A stretch of 64,000 bases of DNA from Pseudeuparius sepicola (Eukaryota; Arthropoda; Insecta; Coleoptera; Anthribidae), in the NCBI GenBank assembly GCA_963920635.1, contig OY987299.1:122823373-122887372 (forward strand). The letters run 5' to 3'. Below, one piece after another: positions 12,720 through 22,819 of the stretch (its first letter is position 1; each line of letters begins with the position of its first letter). Position numbers and translations under genes: made by a program. The notes beneath the pieces are model-generated. The model saw only the letters and a list, made by a program, of their open reading frames with translations, searched no databases and was not told where the DNA came from.

Positions 12720-13480
12720 TGACGTCCCCGGCCAGGCCCAGCAATCTCGCACTCGCAATAAACAGCCGCGTCTTTCCCCCCCACAAAAGCGGACGCAACA
12801 ATAAGCGATGGCCCCGCGATAAAAACATCTATATAGGCGACATCGCAAGCAGGCAGGCAGGTACGGACGTCCAAAACGGTCGCCCCGTCCGCCATTTTCT
12901 ATTTCAACACAGCAATGGCACGACACCAAAAACCTACCGCAGTCCGGTCGAGCGTGTGTGCGCGCCGCGCGTGTCCTCGCCGCCTCTCCGACGCGTCACC
13001 AAATAAAAAAAAAACAAACCAGAAAAACCAAACTCAAACTAACCTTTTCGTAAAAAACCCGAATACCACCCTCCGTTCCATCACTCAGTCCAGCGGGAAA
13101 TAATCATAAATGAACGGCATGGAGGAACCAAACAAAAACGGAAAAAGAACACTTCGCGGGCGACGACGCTACCTTCTCTGACCGTCGGTTCGCGAGACAC
13201 TGGCCTCCGCAGTTCGCCGCCGTTCGTGCCGCCGTTCGGCGGCCAATGGCGGCGGCGCCCTCCCCTCCACCCGGCGATTGGTCGGGAGGGGGGCGCGCCG
13301 GCCATGGCGACGGCAAGTATGGCGATCGGGCGGCGCGGGGCGAGGGGGGGGCGGGCCGCCCGGGCATGCGCGGACGACGGTGCGAGTAGGCGGGGACGCG
13401 CCGCCGAGGGGGATTTCGATTGTGGACGGGAGAGACGGGCAGCGCGAGCGCCGGGTTTTCTATAGGAGGGAGATCGGCGG
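12720..13480. promoter_or_regulatory. CpG-rich candidate promoter island
   Basis: About 760 bp rich in CpG in an AT-rich setting. It contains CCAAT-type motifs in both orientations (GGCCAATGGCGG near 13240, CGATTGGTCGGG near 13274), GCCATTTT and GGCGGC motifs, and a possible minus-strand splice donor near 13165 (AGAAG then GTAGCG). Overlapping open frames exist on both strands but their translations are Arg/Ala/Pro/Gly-rich without recognisable domains. A TSS region or non-coding first exon is plausible; no coding exon could be identified. Confidence 0.35.
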
Positions 13481-14611
13481 GCATGGGTTGGGTGTGCATT
13501 GTGGGGGACCTATGTAGAGTAATTCGTTTTATGTATTTGGGGACGGGTAAAGATTAGATATGTATCTGGAAGTATTAATTAAAAATGGAGGACGGGCGCC
13601 AGCTGAGGTTATGTAGTAGTGGGGAGCTGACGAGAAGTCGATCGGACTGTAATAGATAATAACATTGCTCCGCCCAGCATTTTTATACATAATAGGTACA
13701 TTATTTGTTATATGTTTTGGAATTGGGCAGGTTATTTCTCAGTTATCTAATACTACCTACCTAAACATTAAACTTAGTAAATGTAGGTACCTACCTACCT
13801 ATAGCAATTAATTTTAATCTCTTTCAAATTATAATTCTACAAAATATATAAAAGCACATTAGAAATGATTTATTGCGTTGACAGGTTTTATTCTAATAAT
13901 AAGTAGGCGCAGTTCCCGTTGTTGAACGTGGGTATAGTGGTATGTACCTATAAGTACTTTCTATAATCGACAGCGTAAAAAATCATAATACTTTAAGCCT
14001 ATAATAAGCTGTTGTATTGAAATATCGTACCTACTCGCGAAACCTACCAGAAAGAAACTAAAATGCTTTAAATAACAAAATATGTTACCTAATTACCTAT
14101 ATCTACTTATATAGGTAAGTATATTTTCCCGCGTAAAGAGATATTTTTTGTCTCCAAAAGTACTTACCTACCTATATCTCTATAGATATCTGTGTATACC
14201 TACCTATCTAACGTTTATTGGGATTGTAGGTATATGAAAAATGTAAAATATCACATATACCTATATAGCATCATTTATTTCAAAAATTCGAATTTAGTCG
14301 TATACCTACCTAAAAGAGTCTATACCTAACTTTTTTGTAAACAATTTTCCTGAGTATAGGTAGGTCAGGTATCTAACCTATATAAGTATACCTTTTTGCT
14401 AAACTTTAAAAATACCCAAGATATATTTAGATACTTAGGTATCTACTTAACTTAATTTCTTTTTTATACCAGTATCAATAATAATTATTTGCAATAGTAA
14501 AGATCAAAATAATCGTGCGTTTATAAGGTTATCGGTTACAATATTTACAATGAACAATTATTTAGGGGAAAGTTGCCCAACTGAACAGTTTTTCAGAAAA
14601 ATGCCTGTATA
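13481..14611. other. AT-rich non-coding with AGGT/ACCT patches
   Basis: No gene or long inverted repeat recognised. Scattered ACCTACCTA and TATAGGTA blocks continue the pattern seen upstream. Confidence 0.5.
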
Positions 14612-15143
14612 TACAGTGTGTCCACGGATAGAGTTCGGATAGGGTGTAAATGACAAAAAAAAAATCGAGTTGAAATTTGAGCTTCTGGGGATAAGCCCTG
14701 CTCCCTGTTTGGTTTGAAACTAATTTGTGACGTAATTTTATTTTCGAAAAATCACGTTATGCCTTGGGAATTTTGAAAAAACTAATTTTCACATCAGTAA
14801 AGTGTCCTTTCTATAGGTTTTACGACAAAATGTTATTAAGGAAACTTGTTCACAATGAAAAACTGGATAGGTGTGAAAAAAATAAAAAGCCTAGGTCGAC
14901 TTTGATTTTTTTCTGCTAAAAAATTAAAACGCACAAAAATAGCACAAAAATAGAATACATACAATATTTCTGTGTATTACAAAAAAACAAAATACCGCAA
15001 GCGCAACTTGTCATCGGATAACACATAAATTTGTTACTAAACTTTAATTTTGTTTGATTAGCAGCTAGAAATTTAAATTATTCGAAATCCAGAGTTTAAA
15101 AATATTAAATTTTTGTGCGTCCCACTTTCTGCCGGTCACTGTA
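14612..15143. mobile_element. TACAGTG-ended element with family A segment
   Basis: TACAGTGTGTCCACGG at 14612 and TCACTGTA ending at 15143 face each other, although the match beyond the first 7 bp is weak. Positions 14650-14880 are homologous to the family A palindrome at 1498-1700 (same GGTTTTACGACAAAATG stretch). It may be two adjacent fragments rather than one element. Confidence 0.5.
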
Positions 15144-15226
15144 TAAGGTTGTTTCACTCTTAAGTGAGATGTATGTATAAATAATTAAAAATATTTTTTT
15201 TGTCTCTTGCATTTTTTGTACCTATA

Positions 15227-16715
15227 TACAGGGTGGACCACCACGAACTGCATCGATCTATATATGGAAAAATAAAAGTAGGAAAATTCTGAAAATTTGG
15301 CACCTCACCAATGCCGATGGGCGCTGCTTAACTAAAATATTTTGGTGAATTTGGCACTTCCGGTTATACCGGAAGTCGATATCAACTTTATTATCTCAAA
15401 TGGAACACCCTGTATATTATTGCATTTTTGGATTCTAGGTATCATTTTGCAACAAAAACATGCAACATGTCCTATGTCTAAATCCAACCGTTTTTGAGAT
15501 ATTTGCATTTTTCCGAAAAAAATTATAGGTGCAGACCTACAGTCAATTAGCAATTTATACGAGGAAACCGCGAAATTTTAAAACGAATTTTTGGCATCGT
15601 GTAACAGAAGCCCTGACCTAGTGATCTCTGCTGAGAAATAAATCCGTCCTTATACAGGGTGTTCACAAAATATGAATAAAAATTACATTCAAAATGTGCT
15701 TAAATCTCGAAATTTTCAAATGGAAACCCCCATTTTTTTTAATGCAATTTTATTCACCACTAAAAATGATGACAACTTTGTGTAAGGTTTCCTATACCTA
15801 AATGCAGTAATTTTGAGGAAATGACACTTGGTTTATAAATTATTGCCGGCGCGCTTAAATTACACAAACGAAGATTAGATATGTATCGCATGTTCTTGAT
15901 ATTACCTTGTTGTATTCTCCGTAGATAATAAAACATTTAAATAATTCTTCGTTTGTGTAATTTAAGCGCGCCGGCATTACTTATTGTTGACAATAATTTA
16001 TAAACCAAGTGACATTTCCTCAGCCGCGATTGTCTTTTCAACGTCCACGGCTAATATGATTTTCCAAGCGTTAAGCAAACCCCGCATTTTATGGGCGAAA
16101 AGTGGGTTTTTCGTAAATTAATCGAAAATTACTGCATTTAGGTACAGGAAACCTACACAAAGTTGTCATCATATTTAGTGGTGAATAAGATCGCATTAAA
16201 AAAAATGGGGGTTTCCATTTGAAAATTTCGAGATTTAAGCACATTTTGATTGTAATTTTCATTCATATTTTTCGAACACCCTGTATAAGAACGGATTTAT
16301 TTCTCAGCAGAGATCACTAGGCCAGGGCTTCCGTTACACGATGCCAAAAATTCGTTTTGAAATTTCGCGGTTTCCTTGTATAAATTGCTAATTGACTTTA
16401 GGTCTGCACCTGTAATTTTTTTCGGAAAAATGCAAATATTTCAAAAACGGTTAGATTTAAACATAGGACATGTCGCATGTTTTTGTTCAAAAATGATGCC
16501 TAGAATTCAAAAATGCAATAATATACAGGGTGTTCCATTTGAAATAAGAGAGTTGATATCGACTTCCGGTATAACCGAAAGTGCCAGATTCACCAAAATA
16601 TTTTAGTTGAGCAGCGCCCATCGGCATTGGTGAGGTGCCAAATTTTCAGAATTTTCCTACTTTTAGTTTTCCATATATTAAAGATCGATGCAGTTCGTGG
16701 TGGGCCACCTATGTA
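15227..16715. mobile_element. Nested TACAGGGTG palindrome, two shells
   Basis: The outer ends are TACAGGGTGGACCACC at 15227 and its complement ending at 16715. Inside lies a second shell, TACAGGGTGTTC at 15653 to the complementary end at 16285, and a central 29-bp perfect inverted repeat (15844-15872 / 15947-15975, GCCGGCGCGC at its edge). Each outer arm also contains an ACACCCTGTA end (15414; mirrored at 16524). The right arm carries about 104 bp (16021-16124) absent from the left. Open frames of 73-76 codons on the two arms are mirror images and differ mostly by replacements, so they are not evidence of a gene. Confidence 0.85.
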
Positions 16716-17155
16716 TAATTATTTGCTTACCTCCTATACTTTTCGAGAAAGACAATTAAAATCTTTGCGCCTTGTAACTTTTTAAAATTGTTACCTAATC
16801 CCTGGTCATAGCAATAATTCCAGCAATGAAAACAATTCAACCACCGCAAATAAATAATAAAAATTTAAAACACTTCTCGAAAACACCTAAGCTTTCAAAC
16901 ATATAATATAAGTATACCTATTATACGAATCCATACGAACTTTTTTTATTTTTACCAGTTCTATCGCCTATTAAATTTTCCCGATTCAAACCTGAGACAC
17001 TCTGTATAAAATATACTATCCTACAGCCGTTGCAGACCTTCTTTGTATTTTCCTTGACTCATCGCTTTTCGCTTTAACCGTTGAATTAGGGAATAATCCC
17101 TCACTCAACGCTTCAACACATTTTCTAACATAAATAATGCAAAACATTTTAAAAA
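16716..17155. other. AT-rich non-coding
   Basis: No gene or element recognised. Confidence 0.4.
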
Positions 17156-17159
17156 ATGC

Positions 17160-17440
17160 CCCCCTATGCATACGCACTTTCCGAAATGGAAGACCTGTCA
17201 ATAAATTCACCACGCAGGCTATACCTCGACGGAAATAAATTACGGCACGAGTCGGCCCCCCGCCTGCCTGAGCCCGCGGCGAGGGGCTTTGAAAACGCAA
17301 AGCGATGGCCGGATGGCCCCGAATGGCCAAACGAGGGGACCGCCGCCGCCGTCTGTCGAAGATCGAGAGAAGGAACGGAGGCCATCGCTTCGGCGATGTT
17401 ATGGTTGCGTGTAGATTCGGGTTGTGCGTCGGCCTGCTGC
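17160..17440. other. GC-rich island
   Basis: GC-rich block with GGCCATCGCTTCGG and GCGCCATTTTTACGC. Related short strings occur at 23210-23310, so the two islands may share an origin. Open frames overlap on both strands without a recognisable domain. Confidence 0.4.
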
Positions 17441-17461
17441 GCCATTTTTACGCTGACAATA

Positions 17462-17754
17462 TACAGGGTGTAACTAAACTGATGGTCAAAATAAGGGCAC
17501 TTCTTCATATATTTTTTTCTCCTACGGGCCATAGGTTTTTTTATACAGAGCGTAGAAGTTTGGAGAGAAATACACACATTCCTTAGTACCTATTTCTAGA
17601 AGTATATACGAGATATTTTCTTCAAACTTGGCGTGTCACATGAGCAGATGAGCCGTCAAACTTAAGGTTGACATAAAGCTTCTGAGGCTCCCAGTTGCGG
17701 AGATACAGGGTGTTAGTAAAATTAATTAGTTCAGAAAAATATGAATACCCTGTA
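17462..17754. mobile_element. Short TACAGGGTG-ended element
   Basis: TACAGGGTGTAACTAAAC begins at about 17462, and an inward-facing ACCCTGTA ends at 17754. A second TACAGGGTGTTAGTAA begins at 17704, so the last 51 bp form a minimal TACAGGGTG...ACCCTGTA unit by themselves. Non-coding. Confidence 0.5.
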
Positions 17755-17931
17755 TAATCGCATTTTTTAAATTTGTTTTGAGTGGTGATTAGAATGGTTA
17801 ACAAAAAGTATCTCTTAGTATTTTTTCATATTCGCAGCCGTTTCTTAATTATTTTTAAAGAACGGCAACGCTGCAATGAGCAATAGTCACTTTAAGAATA
17901 AATCTGGCAATCTGTGGTTGTCATCGATGGC

Positions 17932-18409
17932 GTATCGATTTATCCGGGGATTCACCACGAAATTATGATTTCCTTTTAAAAACGATTACCTACTTTCTAA
18001 GGAACATGTAGAATGTAGAATTCCTATATGAAACACCTACCTTACTGACATTTCCAGGATTAAATATTGCACCATTTTCTGTTTTCTTGCATTTTTACAT
18101 TAAAAGTCACACAACACTACACAACACAACATTCATCACATTTTCTAAATCTGTTGGGGACCTCTTGTTTCCCTCCGCCATTCCTTTTGTTTGAAGCGAG
18201 GTATCGCCAGAAAAACTCCGAAGGGCAACCACTGCACTAGCACATATTGCACATGCAAAGCACTACAGTAACTGTTCAAAGAGGGCGCCGTTAACCTCGA
18301 TGCACAAATTCACTCGGTTAATTAAATTAAAAATTTCATAGCGACAGTATTCCAATAAGTTGTATGTGCTGATGTTGAAATTTATGTGAATGCACTGGGA
18401 AACCTATTT
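17932..18409 (-). mobile_element. ~500-bp dispersed element, copy 1
   Basis: About 480 bp matching 23944-24460 in opposite orientation at high identity. On the minus strand both copies contain a short frame that starts MAEGNKRSPTDLENVMN here and MAERNKRSLTDLENVMN in the other copy, stopping after 24-25 codons. The shared frame could be a transposon leader exon. No terminal inverted repeat was established. Confidence 0.65.
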
Positions 18410-18416
18410 GATTTAG

Positions 18417-18737
18417 TTTGACGTTACGTTGGTAAAGAAGAAAACTTTGATCTATGCAATGTTTATTCTCAACGAAAATCGAAAATCAGTGGTGTAGTTC
18501 AATGCTGGTAAGGGGTATTAGCCCTCGGAGTAGTTGTTTCTGTTGGTTCTATATCTTTTGAATCCATCTGCACTCCGGATTTTGCCTACCTCCATCTGAT
18601 GATTCCCAAAGAGGATGAAACCGGTAATGCGGGCTGGCTGGGATCATTGTGCCTGCAGCATGTCAGGACATGTCCCAACAAAGATAGCAGTATCTTTGAC
18701 GTTACGTTGGTAAAGGAGAAAACTTTGATCTATGCAA
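18417..18737. repeat. 43-bp direct repeats flanking a 235-bp insert
   Basis: Positions 18417-18459 and 18695-18737 are direct repeats (TTTGACGTTACGTTGG at the start) with one mismatch. Too long for an ordinary target duplication; segmental duplication is the simplest reading. Confidence 0.75.
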
Positions 18738-18962
18738 CCTAAGTCGTATAAAGAAACTGGCAAAACTTGAATGTGCCAACAATAATATCTTTTCAATAGG
18801 TATCATGAAACAAAACAAGTTGCCTTTGGTAATGTATCTATAATAGTACCTATATATATCGTTGGACATATCCCTATTTCCGGGGGGGATGTCACCTGTT
18901 ATTTAGACTTTACCTCTTCTTCACCTTGCCCACCCGCTGCCAAAACCCACGGGCCGCCACTG
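18487..18962. mobile_element. Possible hAT-type MITE
   Basis: CAGTGGTGTAG at 18487 and GGGCCGCCACTG ending at 18962 are facing hAT-like termini (CAGTGGYG). The flanking 8-mers do not match, so no target duplication supports it. It may be two unrelated hAT ends. Confidence 0.3.
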
Positions 18963-19236
18963 AGGTTAATATACATACTTCAATTTTTGGGGGGGTTTCG
19001 GGGGTTCAAACCCCCCCCCCGAAATAAGCAAAATATTACCTAATATTATACCGAAAAAATACGAGGAGTGCATGAAGAGTTAAATTATTATTACGTTTGA
19101 ATATATGTAGTAATAGTAGCGCCTAGCGCCATCTTTTGACGAGAGGCAGACACAGTTGCAGCCGAACTATTTTGTATTGTAGGGACACTTTGCGTTGTTT
19201 CTCGATTATTCGCCACGCCCCTCGGTCGAAATGAGC

Positions 19237-19292
19237 GGAACTTTGTGGAAGTTCGTGGAAGTTTCTGGACGGCTACTGGGCTGCTATATAAG
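19237..19292 (+). promoter_or_regulatory. Heat-shock-element array plus TATA box
   Basis: From 19237 the sequence runs in 5-bp modules alternating GAA and TTC types: GGAAC, TTTGT, GGAAG, TTCGT, GGAAG, TTTCT, GGACG. This is the nGAAn/nTTCn layout bound by heat-shock factor. A TATATAAG box follows at 19285, and a GAA/GTGAAA-rich leader of hsp type runs to about 19400, where GTGTAAGTGAG offers a strong splice donor. No hsp coding region follows; the next coding sequence is hAT transposase. Binding and activity are inference. Confidence 0.55.
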
Positions 19293-19451
19293 CGGCGCCG
19301 CGGCGCGTGACCGCGCTTACGGCAGTATTGTTCCATGCGAACTCGAAGCGAATAAAAGTGAAAAGTGGTGAACGAATAGTGAAGAGAATTAAGTGTACCG
19401 TGTAAGTGAGTAATTTTAGTGCACTGTTATTCGATGACCTTGTTAAGGATA

Positions 19452-19646
19452 GATACGTGAATCATTATTACTGTCGAAAAATGGAGGGGAAAAAAGGAAG
19501 GGTGATAAACCTAAAGGTATGGACTACTGGAAAAAGTGGTGTAGTCAAGGTCAAGGGGTTTCTAATAAAGAAACAAATTTGGATTTAGCTATCAAAGCTT
19601 CAGCTACCTTGCATGCTGATAAGAAGACTGCCTACCCCGAAATCTA
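19452..19646 (+). pseudogene. Possible hAT N-terminal exon
   Basis: A frame without stops runs from about 19452 to a TAG at 19647. It includes MDYWKKWCSQGQGVSNKE and ALKASATL-like helix-prone residues, just upstream of the recognisable hAT C-terminal segment and in a different frame. Its position suggests the transposase N-terminus joined to the C-terminus by internal deletion. The family match of this part is not recognised. Confidence 0.25.
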
Positions 19647-20639
19647 GTTTGGAATGCCTAGATATGTGCGATAAAAACCTTTATCCTAATATTTACACAT
19701 TACTACAAATCTTGGCTAACCATTCCTGTATCCACTGCTACCCCAGAAAGGTCTTTCTCGAGCCTAAGGAGACTGAAAAACTATTTACGAAACACTACAA
19801 GTGAAAACAGACTTAATGGTTTGGCTCTAATGAACATTCACTATGGAACAGAAATTCATGCAGATGAAGTAGTGGATATACAGGGTGTTCGAAAAATAGA
19901 CGGAGATATTTTAGAGGGTGATTCCCTGTTAAGAAATATGAAAAAAAGTTTCTATAAACATGGGTCCGGAAATGCAGAGTTTTCAAGATACAGGATGTTA
20001 AATAAAAAAAAATAAAACATGAAATTATTAATGTCTTAAAAATTATTTACTCGATTCTGTTGAAATTTGGCAATGTTATTTGTTGTATTAAGAGGCTAAT
20101 TTCGCCCTAACTAGATTAAATTTATTAAGTCCAGTGGCGTCCCGGGGCGCACCTTAGCGAATATTATTATCAAAAAAATGTACGCCACTACCTTTTTTGT
20201 AACTTTAATATTTTTTGTTTGATTAAGCATCTAAAAATACAACTTCTTTCCCTCTTGTATTGTTTTCCTATCTCACTTCGTTTTCGAGAAAAAAAAAAAT
20301 AAAAACCGTTTTATTGCATGTCACTGGACAAAATTGGTTGTAGTGTACTTTATGTTATGATATTGGAAAAGTTGCAATAACACTCTTTCCTAGAAATGCT
20401 TTTGATTATTTGTTTTCTAAGGCACTTGTGATTTTTTTTGCAAAAATTGATAAACCAATTTTGTCCAGTGACATGAAATATATTTAACATCCTGTATCTT
20501 GAAAACTCTGCATTTCCGGACCCATGTTTATAGAAACTTTTTTTCATATTTCTTAACAGGGAATCACCCTCTAAAATATCTCCGTCTATTTTTCGAACAC
20601 CCTGTATTTAAAAGAAAAAGCCGAAGATTTCTTCTTTAA
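19613..20639 (+). pseudogene. hAT transposase C-terminal dimerisation domain, interrupted
   Basis: Starting at 19613 the translation gives LPTPKSSLECLDMCDKNLYP and NIYTLLQILA, then, after one extra A near 19718, PVSTATPERSFSSLRRLK and LNGLALMNIHYGTEIHADEV. This is the hAT C-terminal dimerisation signature (ATPERSFS...LRRLK...RLNGLALMNIH). The frame is broken at codon ATA (19878-19880) by the element at 19881-20604. Beyond it, reading resumes in frame at 20607 as FKRKSRRFLL and stops at 20637-20639. Removing the insert and one TA gives VVDIFKRKSRRFLL, a normal hAT tail. Inactive: frameshift, insertion and loss of the catalytic middle. Confidence 0.88.
19881..20604. mobile_element. CAGGGTG...CACCCTG element with readable TA duplication
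   Basis: The 724-bp insert has inverted arms of about 130 bp (CAGGGTGTTCGAAAAATAG and complement) and is flanked by TA at 19879-19880 and 20605-20606. Because it interrupts a hAT coding frame that closes perfectly after removal of the insert plus one TA, the boundaries and the 2-bp target duplication are firm. Inside is a second inverted repeat (20312-20340 / 20452-20478, GTCACTGGACAAAATTGG) and a tiny CAGTGGCGT...ACGCCACT pair near 20134-20190. No open frame of interest. TA duplication points to the Tc1/mariner superfamily. Confidence 0.93.
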
Positions 20640-20829
20640 TGGTTTTAGATTTAGCGCAGAGGAACGAAATTAATTTATCCATTTCATTTAAAATAATAAT
20701 ATAAATATGTCGTAGTTTTTCGGATGAATATATAGATATTAAATTTCATGTAAGTATATTTTTGTTGTTTTATTTACTTCTCAAACTAAACCCCCCAAAA
20801 CTAAATCCTGGCTACGCCCGTGGTCGCCT

Positions 20830-21250
20830 TTGCCTCTCCCACTTTCTATGTAATAAACAACGTGCAAATATCTTACACCCCTTCAATACGCCGTCGCCCG
20901 ACTGCCCGACCCCGCCGAAGATATAGAGCTAGGCGTGCCGCGTCCATTTATTACGTCGTCCCGGCCTGCCGCGATATTGGGCCGCCGGCGAATTGGCTTG
21001 CGGCGCACGGCGGCGGCGACGAGGGGGGGCGGGGGGGGGGTAAGGAACCGGGGCGGGAACATAATTGAATCAAGGAGGCCGCTCGGCCGACGCCTGCTCG
21101 ATTTTTCCCGATTAATTGGAGGGAGGGGGCGCGGGGGGTGGGAGGGGCGCCGGCGACGGCACGGGAAATTGGGGGGAAAATTGCGGAAAACTTCATCTCC
21201 GCGCGCGGACGGGGACGCGTCGCCGGGGCCGGACGTCAACCCCGTCGATT
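20830..21250. other. GC-rich island
   Basis: Strongly CpG-rich block with G-runs near 21030 and 21130. Several overlapping frames on both strands give Arg/Pro/Gly-rich low-complexity products. No gene is recognised. Confidence 0.4.
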
Positions 21251-21616
21251 TATGGGGTACCTAGGTATATACATGCGTAATTAAAATTTATGGACGGTGG
21301 AGGCGAAATTGGGGATTTTAGGTGAATAGGTAGGTATTTGGCGTTTTTCGGAATAATGTGCTTAACATATAAATTGTGTCTATTTAATAAAAGCTTTCCT
21401 TACACCTGCAAAGAAAGTAATGCCTATAATATACCAAGCAAAAAATATTCCATAATATTCTACCAAAAAAAAGCCGATGGAAAACTTTATTTTTTGCAAA
21501 ATCTGTCCCCTGTATCTACTGGATTTCTGTAATATCCTTATTTATGTCAATGTCAAATATTGGCTAAATATAGGGTATAGGTATCCATAAACAAGGCTAA
21601 TAGCGTTGACTGACGT

Positions 21617-22819
21617 ATTAATAAAGACTAATCTAATCCAATTTTTTTATGTTGTTTGTAATTTTTGAGATATGACATAAACTTGTGTTTTTTAAATGTA
21701 AATCATTGTTGGCTGTGGCCTTATCAAATCGGCCATTTTTTGAGCTTTCCAAAGTCAGCCATGGAATATTTTCATAACTACGTTCTATTGTATAATAAGA
21801 CATACTTCAAACTTTCAAATATTTTATTTTTAGCTGGTAACAAAATGTAACAAAATAAAACAAAAATTATCATGATGGAGCTCCACCACATAATTATTTG
21901 CCCGTAAGAAATTACCTAGATCAGCTCTATCCATATAGTTGGATAGGGAGAAATAGACCTATTTCCTGGCAGCTCCGATCCCCCGATTGTCTGTTTTGGA
22001 TTTATTTTTGTGGGGAACAGTACAAAATAAAGTACGACACAATTGTTGAATTAAGAGCAGCTGTTTTAGAAACGATTGCCAGTATTGACAGGCGCTCTCT
22101 AAGAAAGGCGACAAATTCAATTTTAAAAAGATGCAACATTTGCATAAATAATAATTGTGGATTGTTTGAATACCTTTTTTATTTTAAAAGGTGACCTTTT
22201 AAAATAATAATAATTTGAATTTGAGTCTTTTAATTTTTTTTTATTTTGTTACATTTTGTTACCATAGCTAAAAACAAAATATTAGAAAGTTTGAAGTATG
22301 TCTAATTATAAAATACAACGTAATTATGAAAATATTCCATGGCTGACTATGTGAAAATTTAAAAAAATCAGAAAATTAGCCATAGCTCTTTTATTTTTTA
22401 TAATAACTATGCCGAGTATTATATCTTTGGAAAGCTCAAAAAATGGCCGATTCGATAAGGCCACAGCCAACTATGATTTACATTTAAAAAAACACAAGTT
22501 TATGTAATATCTAAAAAAAAAACAACATAAAAAATTGGATTAGATTATCTTATTAAGACCAGAATTATCTACAATTTTTGTCTCTACAATTCTTCTGTAT
22601 AATCAGAAATAACGGAGCTAGGTATACATAGAGATCTGATGAAATAGCAAAAAATCACTCTTTTCAAAATATCTAGTGAGCCATGAACTTTTTTAAGAAT
22701 CCAAAAGGGGCATTGGATTGAGCATTCAAAACTGCAATTCTTTCCCCACTTAACCTTTGTTCTAGCTCTGCTAGTTTCCGAGGTCCCCATAGTGGGCATC
22801 GAAAAAAAATCACCTTGTA
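21617..22819. mobile_element. Palindromic mariner-type element carrying transposase tail
   Basis: Inverted arms 21617-21868 and 22231-22560 flank a transposase fragment. The right arm has about 85 bp extra near 22348-22432. On the right the homologous terminus continues to CACCTTGTA at 22819, whose complement, TACAAGGTG then TTCGATGCCCACTATGG, resembles the end of the element at 26571. The corresponding outer 260 bp of the left arm is absent, so the element is truncated on that side. Confidence 0.75.
21868..22194 (+). pseudogene. Tc1/mariner-type transposase C-terminal fragment
   Basis: From about 21868 the frame reads HDGAPPHNYLPVRNYLDQLY, then SWIGRNRPISW and LRSPD, ending RRCNICINNNCGLFEYLF before TGA. 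These match the second catalytic Asp block (DGAPPH), the WIGR...W...RSPDLTPLD block and the tail (RC...CI..NGG.FE.L) of insect IS630-Tc1-mariner transposases. After RSPD the expected third acidic block is replaced by out-of-frame residues, and compensating small deletions restore the frame near 22040, so the third catalytic residue is lost. The N-terminal two-thirds is absent; the rest of the element is inverted repeat. Confidence 0.85.

Larger units (their letters stand above)
18985..20822 (+). mobile_element. hAT-superfamily element, internally deleted and split
   Basis: The right end (CCTGGCTACGCCCGTG, ending at 20822) is the familiar hAT terminus CA-GGGCGTAGCCAGG read in reverse. The left end has lost its terminal bases but keeps the G-run/C-run block (GGGGGGGTTTCGGGGGTTC) near 18990. 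Inside are a promoter-like block (19237-19292), a possible N-terminal exon, a hAT dimerisation-domain coding segment, and a 724-bp TACAGGGTG element inserted in the last codons. The middle of the transposase is missing. Confidence 0.7.

Noticed and set aside
13104..13517. Overlapping frames of 79-131 codons on both strands
   Set aside because: They lie in a CpG island and are open in several frames at once; low-complexity translations.
15332..16606. Two matching 73-76-residue peptides on opposite strands
   Set aside because: They are mirror translations of the two palindrome arms, differ mainly by replacement changes, and include the TACAGGGTGTTCC terminus itself.
18417..18737. 43-bp direct repeats as target-site duplications
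   Set aside because: Far longer than any known target duplication, and the 235-bp insert has no terminal repeats.
19091..19612. Host heat-shock protein gene
   Set aside because: Promoter-like block is present but no Hsp70/Hsp90/small-Hsp coding sequence follows anywhere downstream.
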